A stretch of DNA of 51,635 nucleotides, taken from contig JALSLW010000055.1 in the NCBI GenBank assembly GCA_026988155.1, forward strand, positions 1 to 51,635. Direction: 5' to 3'. Every line of letters begins with the position of its first letter. Within the stretch, counting starts at the first letter, position 1. Positions 36,897-45,038 of this stretch are shown here, one piece after another. The notes beneath the pieces were generated by a model. It worked only from the letters and a program-made list of their open reading frames with translations. It had not been told where the DNA came from and made no database searches. Source of the DNA: Methylomonas sp. (GTDB lineage Bacteria > Pseudomonadota > Gammaproteobacteria > Methylococcales > Methylomonadaceae). Position numbers and translations under genes: made by a program.

Positions 36897-37343
36897 TTAT
36901 AACATCGGTTTAATTGAAAAGGCAGATAGCGAAAATCCAAAATCAAACCCGCGCCCTTTCCCTGATAAAACCAAAGACACCTCCCCCTTAGTCATTGCCT
37001 GGCCCTCTATAGAAGTGACAGCTCCAGCATGCCCCCCCATAGAAACATAAGTCCCATAAATTTCTTTTATGTCATAAACGCTAGAAAAGGTACCTGTACC
37101 CCTATCAATTTTTGACTTGCCAAAGGTCAGCCCGCCACCTCTAGATACAATAGAAACATTCGCCTGCTGTCCATTAACGCACTTAACAATCCCCACACCT
37201 TTATAAATTTTATAAAGGAATGACCAGCCTTCAACACTATATTCGACTCTGCACGATGTTACTTCCGCCTGTGCAGAAAATGAAAAAAGCATTAAGCTGG
37301 CTAAGGCTATTTTTAACAGTGCAACGATCATTATTCGTCTCAT
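36897..37343 (-). CDS. Exported protein of unknown function, partner of the pentapeptide gene
   Basis: The 148-residue protein has a signal peptide (about 1-27, ending SAQAEV). The mature part is Gly- and Ser-rich with alternating hydrophobic pattern and two cysteines (in TSCRVEYS and IVKCVNG), likely a small beta-sandwich or barrel held by a disulfide. I do not recognise the family. It starts 3 bp after the pentapeptide-repeat gene and its AAGGAAA ribosome site lies inside that gene's end, so the two are co-expressed exported proteins. Confidence 0.7.
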   Translation of the reverse strand: MRRIMIVALLKIALASLMLFSFSAQAEVTSCRVEYSVEGWSFLYKIYKGVGIVKCVNGQQANVSIVSRGGGLTFGKSKIDRGTGTFSSVYDIKEIYGTYVSMGGHAGAVTSIEGQAMTKGEVSLVLSGKGRGFDFGFSLSAFSIKPML

Positions 37344-37346
37344 TTT

Positions 37347-38123
37347 TTATTTTCCTTGATTTGCTTTTCCTAAATCTAGTCCACGGGCAGAGTCCGTACC
37401 TTTTATGTTCTTAAAAATTGCTCCGGTCAACTTCGCCCCAGTAAAATCAGCATCTGTTACTTTAGCATGAGTAAAATCTGCATTCCTTAAATCTGCACGG
37501 CTAAAGTCTGCACCTTCCAGACTTGCAGAATACAGGCTGGCATTTTGTAAATTTGCACCGGACAAATCAGCATGTCGCAACATTGCCCGGCCTAAGTCTG
37601 CATTAGAAATATTTGCACCTGATAAATTGACTTTTTTCAGGCTAGCCCGCATTAAGCCCATAGACTGGTTTTTCATATCAGCGCCCCATTTTACATTGGA
37701 AAGGTCTGCATTGCTTAAATCTGAATTATCTAAAATGGCAATTACCCGGCTACCACTCAAATTTGCATTTCTTAAATTTGAACGCATCATGCTGACACCA
37801 AATATGCTGACATTGCTCAAGTTAGCCCCCTCAAGATTAACGGCCACCATTACCGTTAAATCTAGCACTAAACCCGAAAAGTTACTGTGGCTCAGATTGG
37901 CACCTCTTAAATCCGCCCCCCATAAATCGGCATTTCTAAAATCCAGCCCAGATAAATCCAGCTTGGTTAAATCCTTTCTGCGTAAATTGGCAGGATGATC
38001 TTTATCCGCCTGCTTTAACATCTCCACCACCTCACTGCGCTGCAAATCAGCCGAATAGCTAACATTGCTTGAAAAAACAAACAGCAGTGCCGCCAGAAAT
38101 TTTATTGCCAAATTCATTTTCAT
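37347..38123 (-). CDS. Exported pentapeptide-repeat protein
   Basis: The 258-residue protein has a signal peptide (about 1-24, ending VSYSAD), then from about residue 50 almost unbroken A(D/N)LxN-type pentapeptides that fold as a right-handed square beta-helix. About 40 repeats are visible with a non-repetitive break near 85-100 (VLDLTVMVAVNLEG). Unlike Qnr/MfpA-type gyrase mimics it is directed to the periplasm or surface, so DNA mimicry is unlikely. A GAGGAGGG ribosome site indicates strong translation. It is followed 3 bp later by a small exported protein. Role unknown. Confidence 0.88.
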   Translation of the reverse strand: MKMNLAIKFLAALLFVFSSNVSYSADLQRSEVVEMLKQADKDHPANLRRKDLTKLDLSGLDFRNADLWGADLRGANLSHSNFSGLVLDLTVMVAVNLEGANLSNVSIFGVSMMRSNLRNANLSGSRVIAILDNSDLSNADLSNVKWGADMKNQSMGLMRASLKKVNLSGANISNADLGRAMLRHADLSGANLQNASLYSASLEGADFSRADLRNADFTHAKVTDADFTGAKLTGAIFKNIKGTDSARGLDLGKANQGK

Positions 38124-38303
38124 GCCCTCCTCTTGATTCTACGGAAAACCGCAACTATTTAAGTGTAATTATAATATTGAGCAATCTCTTGTTCCCAAGC
38201 TCTGCCTCCCTGCCTCCCTGCCTACAATTGCAATCACTTATCTTATGGCACCTGTGTACTGTAAAACAAGGAACTACTGTCGGGAACATGGGAAATCCAA
38301 AAC

Positions 38304-38331
38304 AAAAAAACCGACAAAAAGTCGGTTTTTT
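38304..38331. terminator. Bidirectional Rho-independent terminator
   Basis: CCGAC (38311-38315) and GTCGG (38321-38325) flanked by A-runs and T-runs give AAAAACCGAC-aaaaa-GTCGGTTTTT. The A-tract/T-tract arms make it work on both strands. It stands 22 bp beyond the stop of the EF-hand gene on the minus strand and insulates the pentapeptide gene. Confidence 0.9.
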
Positions 38332-38353
38332 CAGCGTTTAACTCAGACAGTTT

Positions 38354-38887
38354 TTACCCTTGCTGAATAGGCCAGCCTTTAGTTTTTGTCTTTGATTTCT
38401 TAAGTTTTTTTACATCCTCTTTAGAAATAACGCCATCACGGTTTCTGTCCATTGCTCGAAACTGTCTGCGTTTGAATGCTTTTAACTCTTCCGGCTCTAC
38501 TAGATTGTCGCCGTCCGCATCCATTTTTTTAATAATTCTTTCCGCTTCCGCTTCCGCTGTTTCAAACTCACTGGCAATTGTTTTATTAATATTTTTTTCT
38601 GAAACGCCCTGCTTTCTTAACTCTTTAATAGTTTCAATCAGATCTTCCTTTATTTCTAAAAGCACTTCACCCGCAGTAATATAGCCATCCTTATTGACAT
38701 CCATTGAATCATCATTATCTGTAACACTTTCTTCATAAAATTCATTGAAATCAACCGATTTATTGCCATTATCATCCATCTCATAAATCAGATCATCAAC
38801 TTTCTCACCGGAATAGCTCTGTGCATTAACACCAGTAGCGGCAACAACTAACGCACTTGCAATCAAAGGTTTTATTAATAATTTCAT
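38354..38887 (-). CDS. Exported EF-hand calcium-binding protein
   Basis: The 177-residue protein has a signal peptide (about 1-22, ending VNAQS) and four EF-hand-type loops: 38-49 (DDNGNKSVDFNE), 63-74 (DVNKDGYITAGE), 123-134 (DADGDNLVEPEE) and 147-158 (DRNRDGVISKED). They are arranged as two pairs separated by a Glu/Lys-rich helix. The first and fourth loops depart slightly from the canonical residues. A periplasmic or extracellular Ca2+ buffer or calcium-triggered binding protein is likely. A GAGG ribosome site and the downstream terminator mark it as a single-gene unit. Confidence 0.9.
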   Translation of the reverse strand: MKLLIKPLIASALVVAATGVNAQSYSGEKVDDLIYEMDDNGNKSVDFNEFYEESVTDNDDSMDVNKDGYITAGEVLLEIKEDLIETIKELRKQGVSEKNINKTIASEFETAEAEAERIIKKMDADGDNLVEPEELKAFKRRQFRAMDRNRDGVISKEDVKKLKKSKTKTKGWPIQQG

Positions 38888-38960
38888 TTTTTCCTCTTTA
38901 TTTAAGTCAACTGATTATCCATAAGGATAGGGAAACCATCGCTATAAATCAATAAAAAAA

Positions 38961-39551
38961 CTAATTTGTTTGCATTAATCCATCTAATGTCAGACCACAG
39001 CTCGGTGCAAAATAGGTCATAAAAAAGATAACTTCGTCCTGTTTCGACTTGTCCAAGGCTATGGCCAGCTGCTCTGCAGCCATTTCAAACTCTCTGTTTC
39101 CAGCTTTTAATTCAGCCTGGCATTTTAGATAGGCCGATATTTTATCCGCCGCTTTAATAATTTCTTCATGTCCTGCCGGCATTTTTTTATGCTGAATTAA
39201 CACCGCAAAGTCTGCCTGCAATTTTTCTGGCAGCAGCCCCAGCAATTCCTTTTCTGCCTGCTGTTCAATCTGCTTATATGCCAATGTAATCTGTTTTGAG
39301 TGGTATTTAATCGGTGTCGGTAAATCTCCCGTTATGACTTCAGTAATATCATGATATAAGGCGGCCGTAGCAATAGCATTTGCATCGACTGCGCCATTAA
39401 AATAGCGATTTTTAATCAGAGCCAGGGTATGAGCGATCACGGATACTTCCCAGCTATGCTCCATTACATTTTCTTCATGGGCATTGCGCTTCAATCCCCA
39501 TCGCTTAATCCAGCGCAATCTGGATAAATATGCATAAAAACTGGTTTTCAT
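38961..39551 (-). CDS. yfbR: 5'-deoxynucleotidase YfbR (HD domain)
   Basis: The 196-residue HD-superfamily phosphohydrolase has the metal motifs MEHSWEVS (H32), H67-D68 in LYHDITEV and a later Asp in AADKISAYL. YfbR dephosphorylates deoxyribonucleoside 5'-monophosphates and helps thymidylate supply. The N-terminal FYAYLSRLRWIKRW is typical. The GGAG ribosome site is well placed. No operon partner; unusual features are absent. Confidence 0.92.
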   Translation of the reverse strand: MKTSFYAYLSRLRWIKRWGLKRNAHEENVMEHSWEVSVIAHTLALIKNRYFNGAVDANAIATAALYHDITEVITGDLPTPIKYHSKQITLAYKQIEQQAEKELLGLLPEKLQADFAVLIQHKKMPAGHEEIIKAADKISAYLKCQAELKAGNREFEMAAEQLAIALDKSKQDEVIFFMTYFAPSCGLTLDGLMQTN

Positions 39552-39617
39552 ACTGGCTCCTTAATTTATATTGGATAGCATAAATTATAAAGCCTAAGAC
39601 AGTCTGTCGAAATAGAA

Positions 39618-41039
39618 TCAGCCAAAATTAATTTTTGCCTCCAGGTCGTTACGCGAGTCAGCATTTCTCAATGCTTCTTCCATGCTGATTTTTTGAGCTT
39701 TATAGAGTTCGAACAAAGCATCATCAAATGTTTTCATGCCTCTGCCTCCACTGGTTGTCATTGCCTCTTTAATTTCATTTAAACTGCCTTTTAAGATCAG
39801 GTTTGAAATATGCGGCGTGTTTATTAAAACTTCAATAGCCGCACAGCGCTTACCCTGAGGCGTTGCTATAAGGCGTTGAGAAATAACGGCATTCATATTG
39901 ATTGCCAGATCCATGAACAGCTGTTTATGTTCTACCTGGGGAAACATGTTGATAATTCTTTCCATGGCCTGATTGGCATTGTTTGCATGCATCGTTGATA
40001 TACATAAATGTCCTGTATTTGCCAGCTCCAGGGCGGCCTTCATGGTTTCTCTATCTCGGATTTCACCGATTAAAATAACATCAGGCGCTTCACGCAGACA
40101 AGCTTTTAGGGCGCGGGCATAAGATTCAGTATCTGTACCCACTTCACGCTGGTTAACAATTGATTGTAAATTAGGGTGGGAAAATTCAACTGGGTCTTCA
40201 ATAGTCAAAATGTGACCACGGGAATTGCTGTTACGGTGATTAATCATCGCAGCCAGTGACGTCGATTTCCCCGATCCTGTGCCCCCCACCATCAATAAAA
40301 GTCCGCGTTTCGCTAAAATCAGCTCAAGCAATATAGCAGGCAGACCCAAGTCTTCGGGCTTAGGGATAATTGATGGAATTAAGCGCAGCACTAGGCCTAT
40401 TGATTGGCGCTGATAAAATGCATTAACCCGAAACCGAGCACTATTATCTGGCAGGGCGATGGCAAAATCGAGATCTTTAGTTTTAATAAATTCAGCCTGC
40501 TGCTCTTCATTCATAATGCCAAAAGCTGCTGACCGTGTTAATTCTGGAGTCAACAGATATTCATCCATTGGAATGGCAAGACCTGAGATTTTTATTTTAA
40601 CTGGGGAGTCAACTGTCAAAAATATATCAGATCCATCCTGTTTTACCATTTCCTGGAGATATGGCATAAGATCAAGTTCTGATCCAGGGCTCTCTCCGAG
40701 CACTTTAATTTCTTCGATAACGGGCCTGGGATCAGTTTTTCTCTGATCTAAAGAAATCTGCAATTCCAGGCCCTCAATATTTTTTTCAGCTTTTACAATA
40801 AAGGCCAAATCAATTAATTTATACGGCGCCCGTACAGCTTTGTAATTTTCAATTTCCTGCTTTTGAGAATCATCAAATAAATCTTCAGTAAATTGATCTA
40901 GAAACTCAGCGCTAGCAGATACTTTCCCTACTGACTTTTCTTGATCCAACAACCGTAAAGAGGGTGCAACGTCTGCTTTTAAACAGAGACTATCCGCACT
41001 TTTCTCTATCATTAATTTTAAATAAGGTGCTAAATCCAT
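39618..41039 (-). CDS. PilT/PilU-type pilus retraction ATPase with duplicated N-terminal domain
   Basis: The 473-residue protein has the PilT core at about 122-473: Walker A GGTGSGKST (252-260), Walker B APDVILIGEIRD, and the HAN-containing His box STMHANNANQAMERI. PilT ATPases are normally 345-380 residues. The extra N-terminus (2-105) resembles the PilT N-terminal PAS-like domain of the same protein: DLAPYLKLMIEKSADSLCL against DLMPYLQEMVKQDGSDIFL, and LFDDSQKQEIENYKA against IMNEEQQAEFIKTKD. It is therefore an internal domain duplication with a degenerate first copy. It lies upstream-strand adjacent to a second PilU-like gene, 211 bp away. Confidence 0.9.
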   Translation of the reverse strand: MDLAPYLKLMIEKSADSLCLKADVAPSLRLLDQEKSVGKVSASAEFLDQFTEDLFDDSQKQEIENYKAVRAPYKLIDLAFIVKAEKNIEGLELQISLDQRKTDPRPVIEEIKVLGESPGSELDLMPYLQEMVKQDGSDIFLTVDSPVKIKISGLAIPMDEYLLTPELTRSAAFGIMNEEQQAEFIKTKDLDFAIALPDNSARFRVNAFYQRQSIGLVLRLIPSIIPKPEDLGLPAILLELILAKRGLLLMVGGTGSGKSTSLAAMINHRNSNSRGHILTIEDPVEFSHPNLQSIVNQREVGTDTESYARALKACLREAPDVILIGEIRDRETMKAALELANTGHLCISTMHANNANQAMERIINMFPQVEHKQLFMDLAINMNAVISQRLIATPQGKRCAAIEVLINTPHISNLILKGSLNEIKEAMTTSGGRGMKTFDDALFELYKAQKISMEEALRNADSRNDLEAKINFG

Positions 41040-41119
41040 ATCTTTGATACTGTAATTATATGTTTAAAAAGTTAAATTAATTTTACTTGGGTACTTATTA
41101 TTGGAATAATTAAATGTAC

Positions 41120-41203
41120 TGTCATTTCGACCATCGGGAGAAATCTTGATCACTGTATGATGAAAATCCTAGTGCAAGATTCCTCGTTCCTCTCGGAATG
41201 ACA
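41120..41203. repeat. Imperfect palindromic repeat between the two pilus ATPase genes
   Basis: TGTCATTTCGACC with GAGAAATCTTG on the left is mirrored by CAAGATTCCTC with CTCGGAATGACA on the right, so the 84-bp unit folds into a long imperfect hairpin. This pattern is a known type of dispersed intergenic palindrome in many bacterial genomes. It has no coding capacity. Confidence 0.7.
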
Positions 41204-41250
41204 AATTATGCAGGGCAGTTACAAAAATTATATTTTTTTTGCTGCTCGGC

Positions 41251-42378
41251 TTAGTCATCTGTTTCCGTTAATGACAGGCCATCTATCTGCTGACCATCGC
41301 CACTGGCCAATTTGATTTGCAGGCGAAGCTCATTTCTGGAATCCGCGTTTCTTAATGCTTCGTCATAACTGATCTTGCCCGACTGATATAAATCCAATAA
41401 AGCCTGGTCAAAAGTTTGCATGCCTAGCTCTCGGGATTTGGCCATAATCGGTTTCATGCCACTGATGTCGCCTTTAGCAATTAAGTCTGCAATTAGCGGG
41501 GTATTGATCATAATTTCAATAGCGGCACAGCGCCCGCCTGTTACGGTTTTAACTAATCGCTGAGAAATAATTGCACGTAGGTTTAACGAAATATCCTGCA
41601 TCAGCTTAGTTTGGCTTTCGATAGGAAAAAAACCAAGAATACGGTCAACCGCCTGGTTGGCATTGTTGGCATGCAAAGTCGCTAGCGCCAAATGGCCCGT
41701 CTGAGCAAACTCAAGACCGAACTCCATAATTTTAGAATTGCGGATTTCTCCTAAAACAATTACATCGGGGGCTTGTCGCAAAGTGTTGTGCAAGGCTATT
41801 TCCCAGTCCTGAGTATCAACACCTACCTCACGCTGCATCACCACACAGTTTTTATGTGGATGGACGTATTCAATAGGGTCTTCAATAGTAATGATATGTC
41901 CGTAACTGGTTTCATTCCGGTGATCAATCATCGCTGCCATTGAGGTCGATTTACCTGATCCAGTTGCCCCAACCATAATAACTAGGCCATTTTTATGAGA
42001 GATAATGTCTTTCAGAACGGCAGGAAGCCCTAATTTGTCAAAAGTGGGGATTTCTGAAGCGATAACACGGACAACCAAGCCTTGGCTGCCTTGCTGTACA
42101 TAAGCATTCACCCGAAACCGACCTAGGTTTGCAGGTGCAATGGCAAAGTTGCACTCCTGAGTTTCTTCAAATTCTTTTAGCTGTTTATCATTCATAATGC
42201 ACTGAGTAATGGCCTGTGAATCATTTGCTGATAATGGCTGCTTTGACATAGGCGACATAACACCTTTTACTTTCATTGCAGGCGGATAGCCGGCAGTAAT
42301 GAATAAATCGGAGCCTTCCTTATGTAATAGCACTTTAAGTAATTTGATCATAAAGTCCATTGCTTCTTGTCTTTCCAT
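41251..42378 (-). CDS. pilU: Type IV pilus ATPase PilU
   Basis: The 375-residue protein has the PilT/PilU organisation: N-terminal PAS-like domain (EGSDLFITAGYPPAMKVKG), Walker A GATGSGKST (137-145), Walker B APDVIVLGEIRN and His box ATLHANNANQAVDRI. A C-terminal acidic tail (SGDGQQIDGLSLTETDD) follows, usual for PilU. PilU assists PilT in pilus retraction and twitching. GAGGAG ribosome site. It is upstream of the duplicated-domain paralogue on the same strand; no ordinary PilT is in the window. Confidence 0.9.
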   Translation of the reverse strand: MERQEAMDFMIKLLKVLLHKEGSDLFITAGYPPAMKVKGVMSPMSKQPLSANDSQAITQCIMNDKQLKEFEETQECNFAIAPANLGRFRVNAYVQQGSQGLVVRVIASEIPTFDKLGLPAVLKDIISHKNGLVIMVGATGSGKSTSMAAMIDHRNETSYGHIITIEDPIEYVHPHKNCVVMQREVGVDTQDWEIALHNTLRQAPDVIVLGEIRNSKIMEFGLEFAQTGHLALATLHANNANQAVDRILGFFPIESQTKLMQDISLNLRAIISQRLVKTVTGGRCAAIEIMINTPLIADLIAKGDISGMKPIMAKSRELGMQTFDQALLDLYQSGKISYDEALRNADSRNELRLQIKLASGDGQQIDGLSLTETDD

Positions 42379-42571
42379 TCGCGTCTCCTCGAGGGTTAAG
42401 ATGCCTTATAGCGGCCTTGTTTCGCAGCTCTGGCAATAAGGGATAATTTATCATTTAAGTTTAGCCTAAATTGCCGGACAAACAACTTTTAGCAAAAGGT
42501 TTATGATGTATGCCCTGCAAAACTCCAACGCAAGGTATAATTAGGCCATTTTTAAAGAATATCTGGGCGTT

Positions 42572-43615
42572 ATGAGTAAGCAAAGAAAAGCCGTTGCATT
42601 AATTTCAGGTGGATTGGATTCACTGCTGGCTGCTAAAACAATGATAGAGCAGGGAGTGCATGTTGAAGGAATTAATTTTTATACCGGGTTTTGTGTAGAG
42701 GGACACACCCATGCCATTAAGAAAAAAGATAAGGCAAAGCCAAAAAGGAATAATGCTCTGTGGTCGGCAGAACAGCTGGGCATAAAACTGCATATAATAG
42801 ATGTAATAGAAGAATACAAAGATGTGCTAGCTAACCCTAAGCATGGCTATGGTGCCAATATGAACCCTTGCCTCGATTGCAAGATCTTTATGGTGCATAA
42901 GGCCAAAGAATGGATTAAAGAAAATGATTTTGATTTCATTATCACAGGCGAAGTTATAGGGCAGCGGCCGATGTCACAAAGAAAAGACACCATGCCGGTA
43001 ATTTCCAGTGAATCGGGTGCAGATGATTTACTGCTCCGCCCTTTATGCGCACAAAACTTGCCGATGACGCTGCCAGAACGTGAAGGTTGGGTTGATAGAG
43101 ATAAGCTGTATGATTTTAGCGGCCGCAGCCGAAAACCGCAAATGGCACTGGCGGCTAAATTTGGCTTTGAAGATTTCGCCCAGCCAGCAGGCGGATGCTG
43201 TTTTTTGACTGATAAAAGCTATTCAGATAAATTGGTTGATTTATGGTCAGCCCGAGGCAATAAAGACTATGAACTAGACGATATTATGCTGTTAAAAGTA
43301 GGCAGACATATTCGGCCTAAAGATAATTTTAAAATCATTGTAGCCAGAGAGGATGGCGAAGCACGATTTATGCAGGGCTATAAAAAAGATTTCATCAATA
43401 TGAACTGTGCCAGTCATCGTGGCCCACTAGCTTTGATAGACGGTGAACCAACTGATGAAGATCTATTGGTAGCCGCCCAAATTACCGCCCGTTATGGCCA
43501 GGGCCGTGATGCTGAGGTGGTAGATGTCTCTATCAGAGAAAAAGATGGCTCAGAGAGAACTGTACAGGTAAAGCCTTTCAAGGGCGATGAAATTCCTCAA
43601 GCGTGGTTTATATAA
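42572..43615 (+). CDS. PP-loop ATPase, tRNA thiolase-like, with C-terminal RNA-binding-type domain
   Basis: The 347-residue protein has the ATP pyrophosphatase motif S12-G-G-L-D-S17, a C100-L-D-C103 pair in NMNPCLDCK and adjacent C209-C210 in PAGGCCFLTDK. This combination recalls MnmA/ThiI/TtuA-type tRNA sulfurtransferases. The last 120 residues (KVGRHIRPKDNFKIIVAREDG) resemble the NFACT-R-type domain found on such PP-loop proteins. Automated pipelines often label relatives 'tRNA methyltransferase', which the PP-loop does not support. Its stop overlaps the start of a TusA-like gene, so a sulfur relay to a tRNA or other RNA is the natural inference. It could use Fe-S chemistry through the Cys pairs. 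Target base unknown. Confidence 0.78.
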   Translation: MSKQRKAVALISGGLDSLLAAKTMIEQGVHVEGINFYTGFCVEGHTHAIKKKDKAKPKRNNALWSAEQLGIKLHIIDVIEEYKDVLANPKHGYGANMNPCLDCKIFMVHKAKEWIKENDFDFIITGEVIGQRPMSQRKDTMPVISSESGADDLLLRPLCAQNLPMTLPEREGWVDRDKLYDFSGRSRKPQMALAAKFGFEDFAQPAGGCCFLTDKSYSDKLVDLWSARGNKDYELDDIMLLKVGRHIRPKDNFKIIVAREDGEARFMQGYKKDFINMNCASHRGPLALIDGEPTDEDLLVAAQITARYGQGRDAEVVDVSIREKDGSERTVQVKPFKGDEIPQAWFI

Positions 43616-43839
43616 TGAGCAGAGATTTTTTAAACGCCAAACGGCTATTATGTCCTCTGCCAGTGATAAAAACACAGGACAAGGTAAAAACCATGCAGAC
43701 AGGTGACGTACTGGAAGTTGTCTGTACCGACCCTGGTGTGATGCAGGATATTCCTGCCTGGTGCAGAATCAATGGGCATAAAGTACTGGACACCTTATCT
43801 GACGAAATGGAATATACCATTATTTTAGAGGTAGGATAG
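43615..43839 (+). CDS. TusA-family sulfur carrier protein
   Basis: The 74-residue protein has the TusA/SirA fold signature around C13-P-L-P (RLLCPLPVIKTQDKV), whose Cys carries persulfide. I start at MSRDFLNAKRL because it gives the family length and its ATG overlaps the upstream stop (TAATG). Coupling to the PP-loop gene suggests it is that enzyme's sulfur donor. The CDF transporter gene starts immediately after the stop. Confidence 0.87.
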   Translation: MSRDFLNAKRLLCPLPVIKTQDKVKTMQTGDVLEVVCTDPGVMQDIPAWCRINGHKVLDTLSDEMEYTIILEVG

Positions 43840-44985
43840 ATGACTGAAATTTACGATGCCGATCAGATCTTAAAGTTAAAATCCCGAGTAACTTATATCG
43901 GGGCTTTAGTTAATACATTTTTAACTATCATTAAAATTAGTGTCGGTGTTTTAGGTCAGTCTGCATCATTAATTGCAGATGGCATTCATTCCCTATCCGA
44001 TTTAATCAGTGATCTTTTTGTCATTATTGCAATTAAACTGGGAAGCCGTGAAGCAGATCACGACCACCCTTATGGACATCGGCGATTTGAAACCATGGCA
44101 ACGGTTTTATTGGGGCTAGGCCTGGTGGCCGTTGGAGCAGGGATTGCCTGGGATGCAATTGAGCGATTGCTTGACCCTGCAAAACTACTGGTTCCCAGCA
44201 AAGAAACGCTGGGGATTGCGGTAGTTTCCATTTTAGTCAATGAATGGCTGTTTCATTACACTAAAAGAGTAGGTAAAGCGACTCGCTCTAAATTACTGCT
44301 CGCCAATGCCTGGCACCATAGAAGTGATGCTTTTTCATCCGTGATAGTCGTCCTTGGCATTACTGCGGTATTGACAGGGTATCCGATGGCTGATGCCGCT
44401 GCAGCAGTTCTAGTCGCGATAATGATTGCAAAAATGGGGATAACTCTAGTTTTAGAAAGCATTAATGAGCTGGTTGATTCTGCACTTCCGGAAGAGATGG
44501 TTAAAGAAATTCGTCGAGTCATCAAACAAACCCCAGGCGTTCAAAGCATTCACCTAATACGCACTCGACGGATGGGTGAAGATGCCTATGTTGATACTCA
44601 TATTGTAGTTGATGCCCGCATCACTGTTTCAGAAGGCCACAAAATTGGTGATGCCGTTAGGGACCGGTTAAAAAATGAATTTGATGATATCGTTGATGTC
44701 CTGGTTCATATTGATCCTGAGGATGATGAATTTAAAGAACAAGATAAAGCATCAATTTCTCGGGAACAGGTTCAACATTATTTGGATCATTATTTAGCAG
44801 AAAAAGTCCATACCGTTGATGACTTTAGAATTCATTATCTTGACGGGTTAATAGAGGTTGAAGTAATTTTGCCCCATGCGATGTTTAATGAACCTGAATC
44901 GGTTGAATGGGTGAAAAAACAATGCGCAATAATTGAAAAGGAAGTTGAATTGATAGCTAAAGTATATGTTTTTTTTAAGGTATAA
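43840..44985 (+). CDS. Cation diffusion facilitator metal transporter with extra C-terminal domain
   Basis: The 381-residue protein has six membrane segments in residues 15-205, with HSLSD (H50, D54) in helix 2 and HHRSD (H159, D163) in helix 5, the zinc/iron/manganese-type transport site. A normal cytoplasmic dimerisation domain (about 210-290) is followed by a second, similar-sized ferredoxin-like domain (about 305-381), so it is about 80 residues longer than FieF. CDF proteins export divalent metals by proton exchange. It starts one base after the TusA-like stop, with an AGGTAGGA ribosome site, and is therefore part of that operon. Confidence 0.9.
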   Translation: MTEIYDADQILKLKSRVTYIGALVNTFLTIIKISVGVLGQSASLIADGIHSLSDLISDLFVIIAIKLGSREADHDHPYGHRRFETMATVLLGLGLVAVGAGIAWDAIERLLDPAKLLVPSKETLGIAVVSILVNEWLFHYTKRVGKATRSKLLLANAWHHRSDAFSSVIVVLGITAVLTGYPMADAAAAVLVAIMIAKMGITLVLESINELVDSALPEEMVKEIRRVIKQTPGVQSIHLIRTRRMGEDAYVDTHIVVDARITVSEGHKIGDAVRDRLKNEFDDIVDVLVHIDPEDDEFKEQDKASISREQVQHYLDHYLAEKVHTVDDFRIHYLDGLIEVEVILPHAMFNEPESVEWVKKQCAIIEKEVELIAKVYVFFKV

Positions 44986-45038
44986 ACCTTATTAAATTCT
45001 TCTGTTTAAAAGAACGGTCTGCGGGGAGATTTATAAAA

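Noticed and set aside
38205-38225. Tandem TGCCTCCC as a CRISPR-like or microsatellite array
   Set aside because: Only two to three units of a short word; no regular spacer structure anywhere in the window.
42572-43615. Naming the PP-loop gene mnmA, thiI or a tRNA methyltransferase
   Set aside because: It has the PP-loop but lacks the THUMP/rhodanese layout of ThiI and the full MnmA arrangement, and there is no methyltransferase fold; a specific symbol would be a guess.
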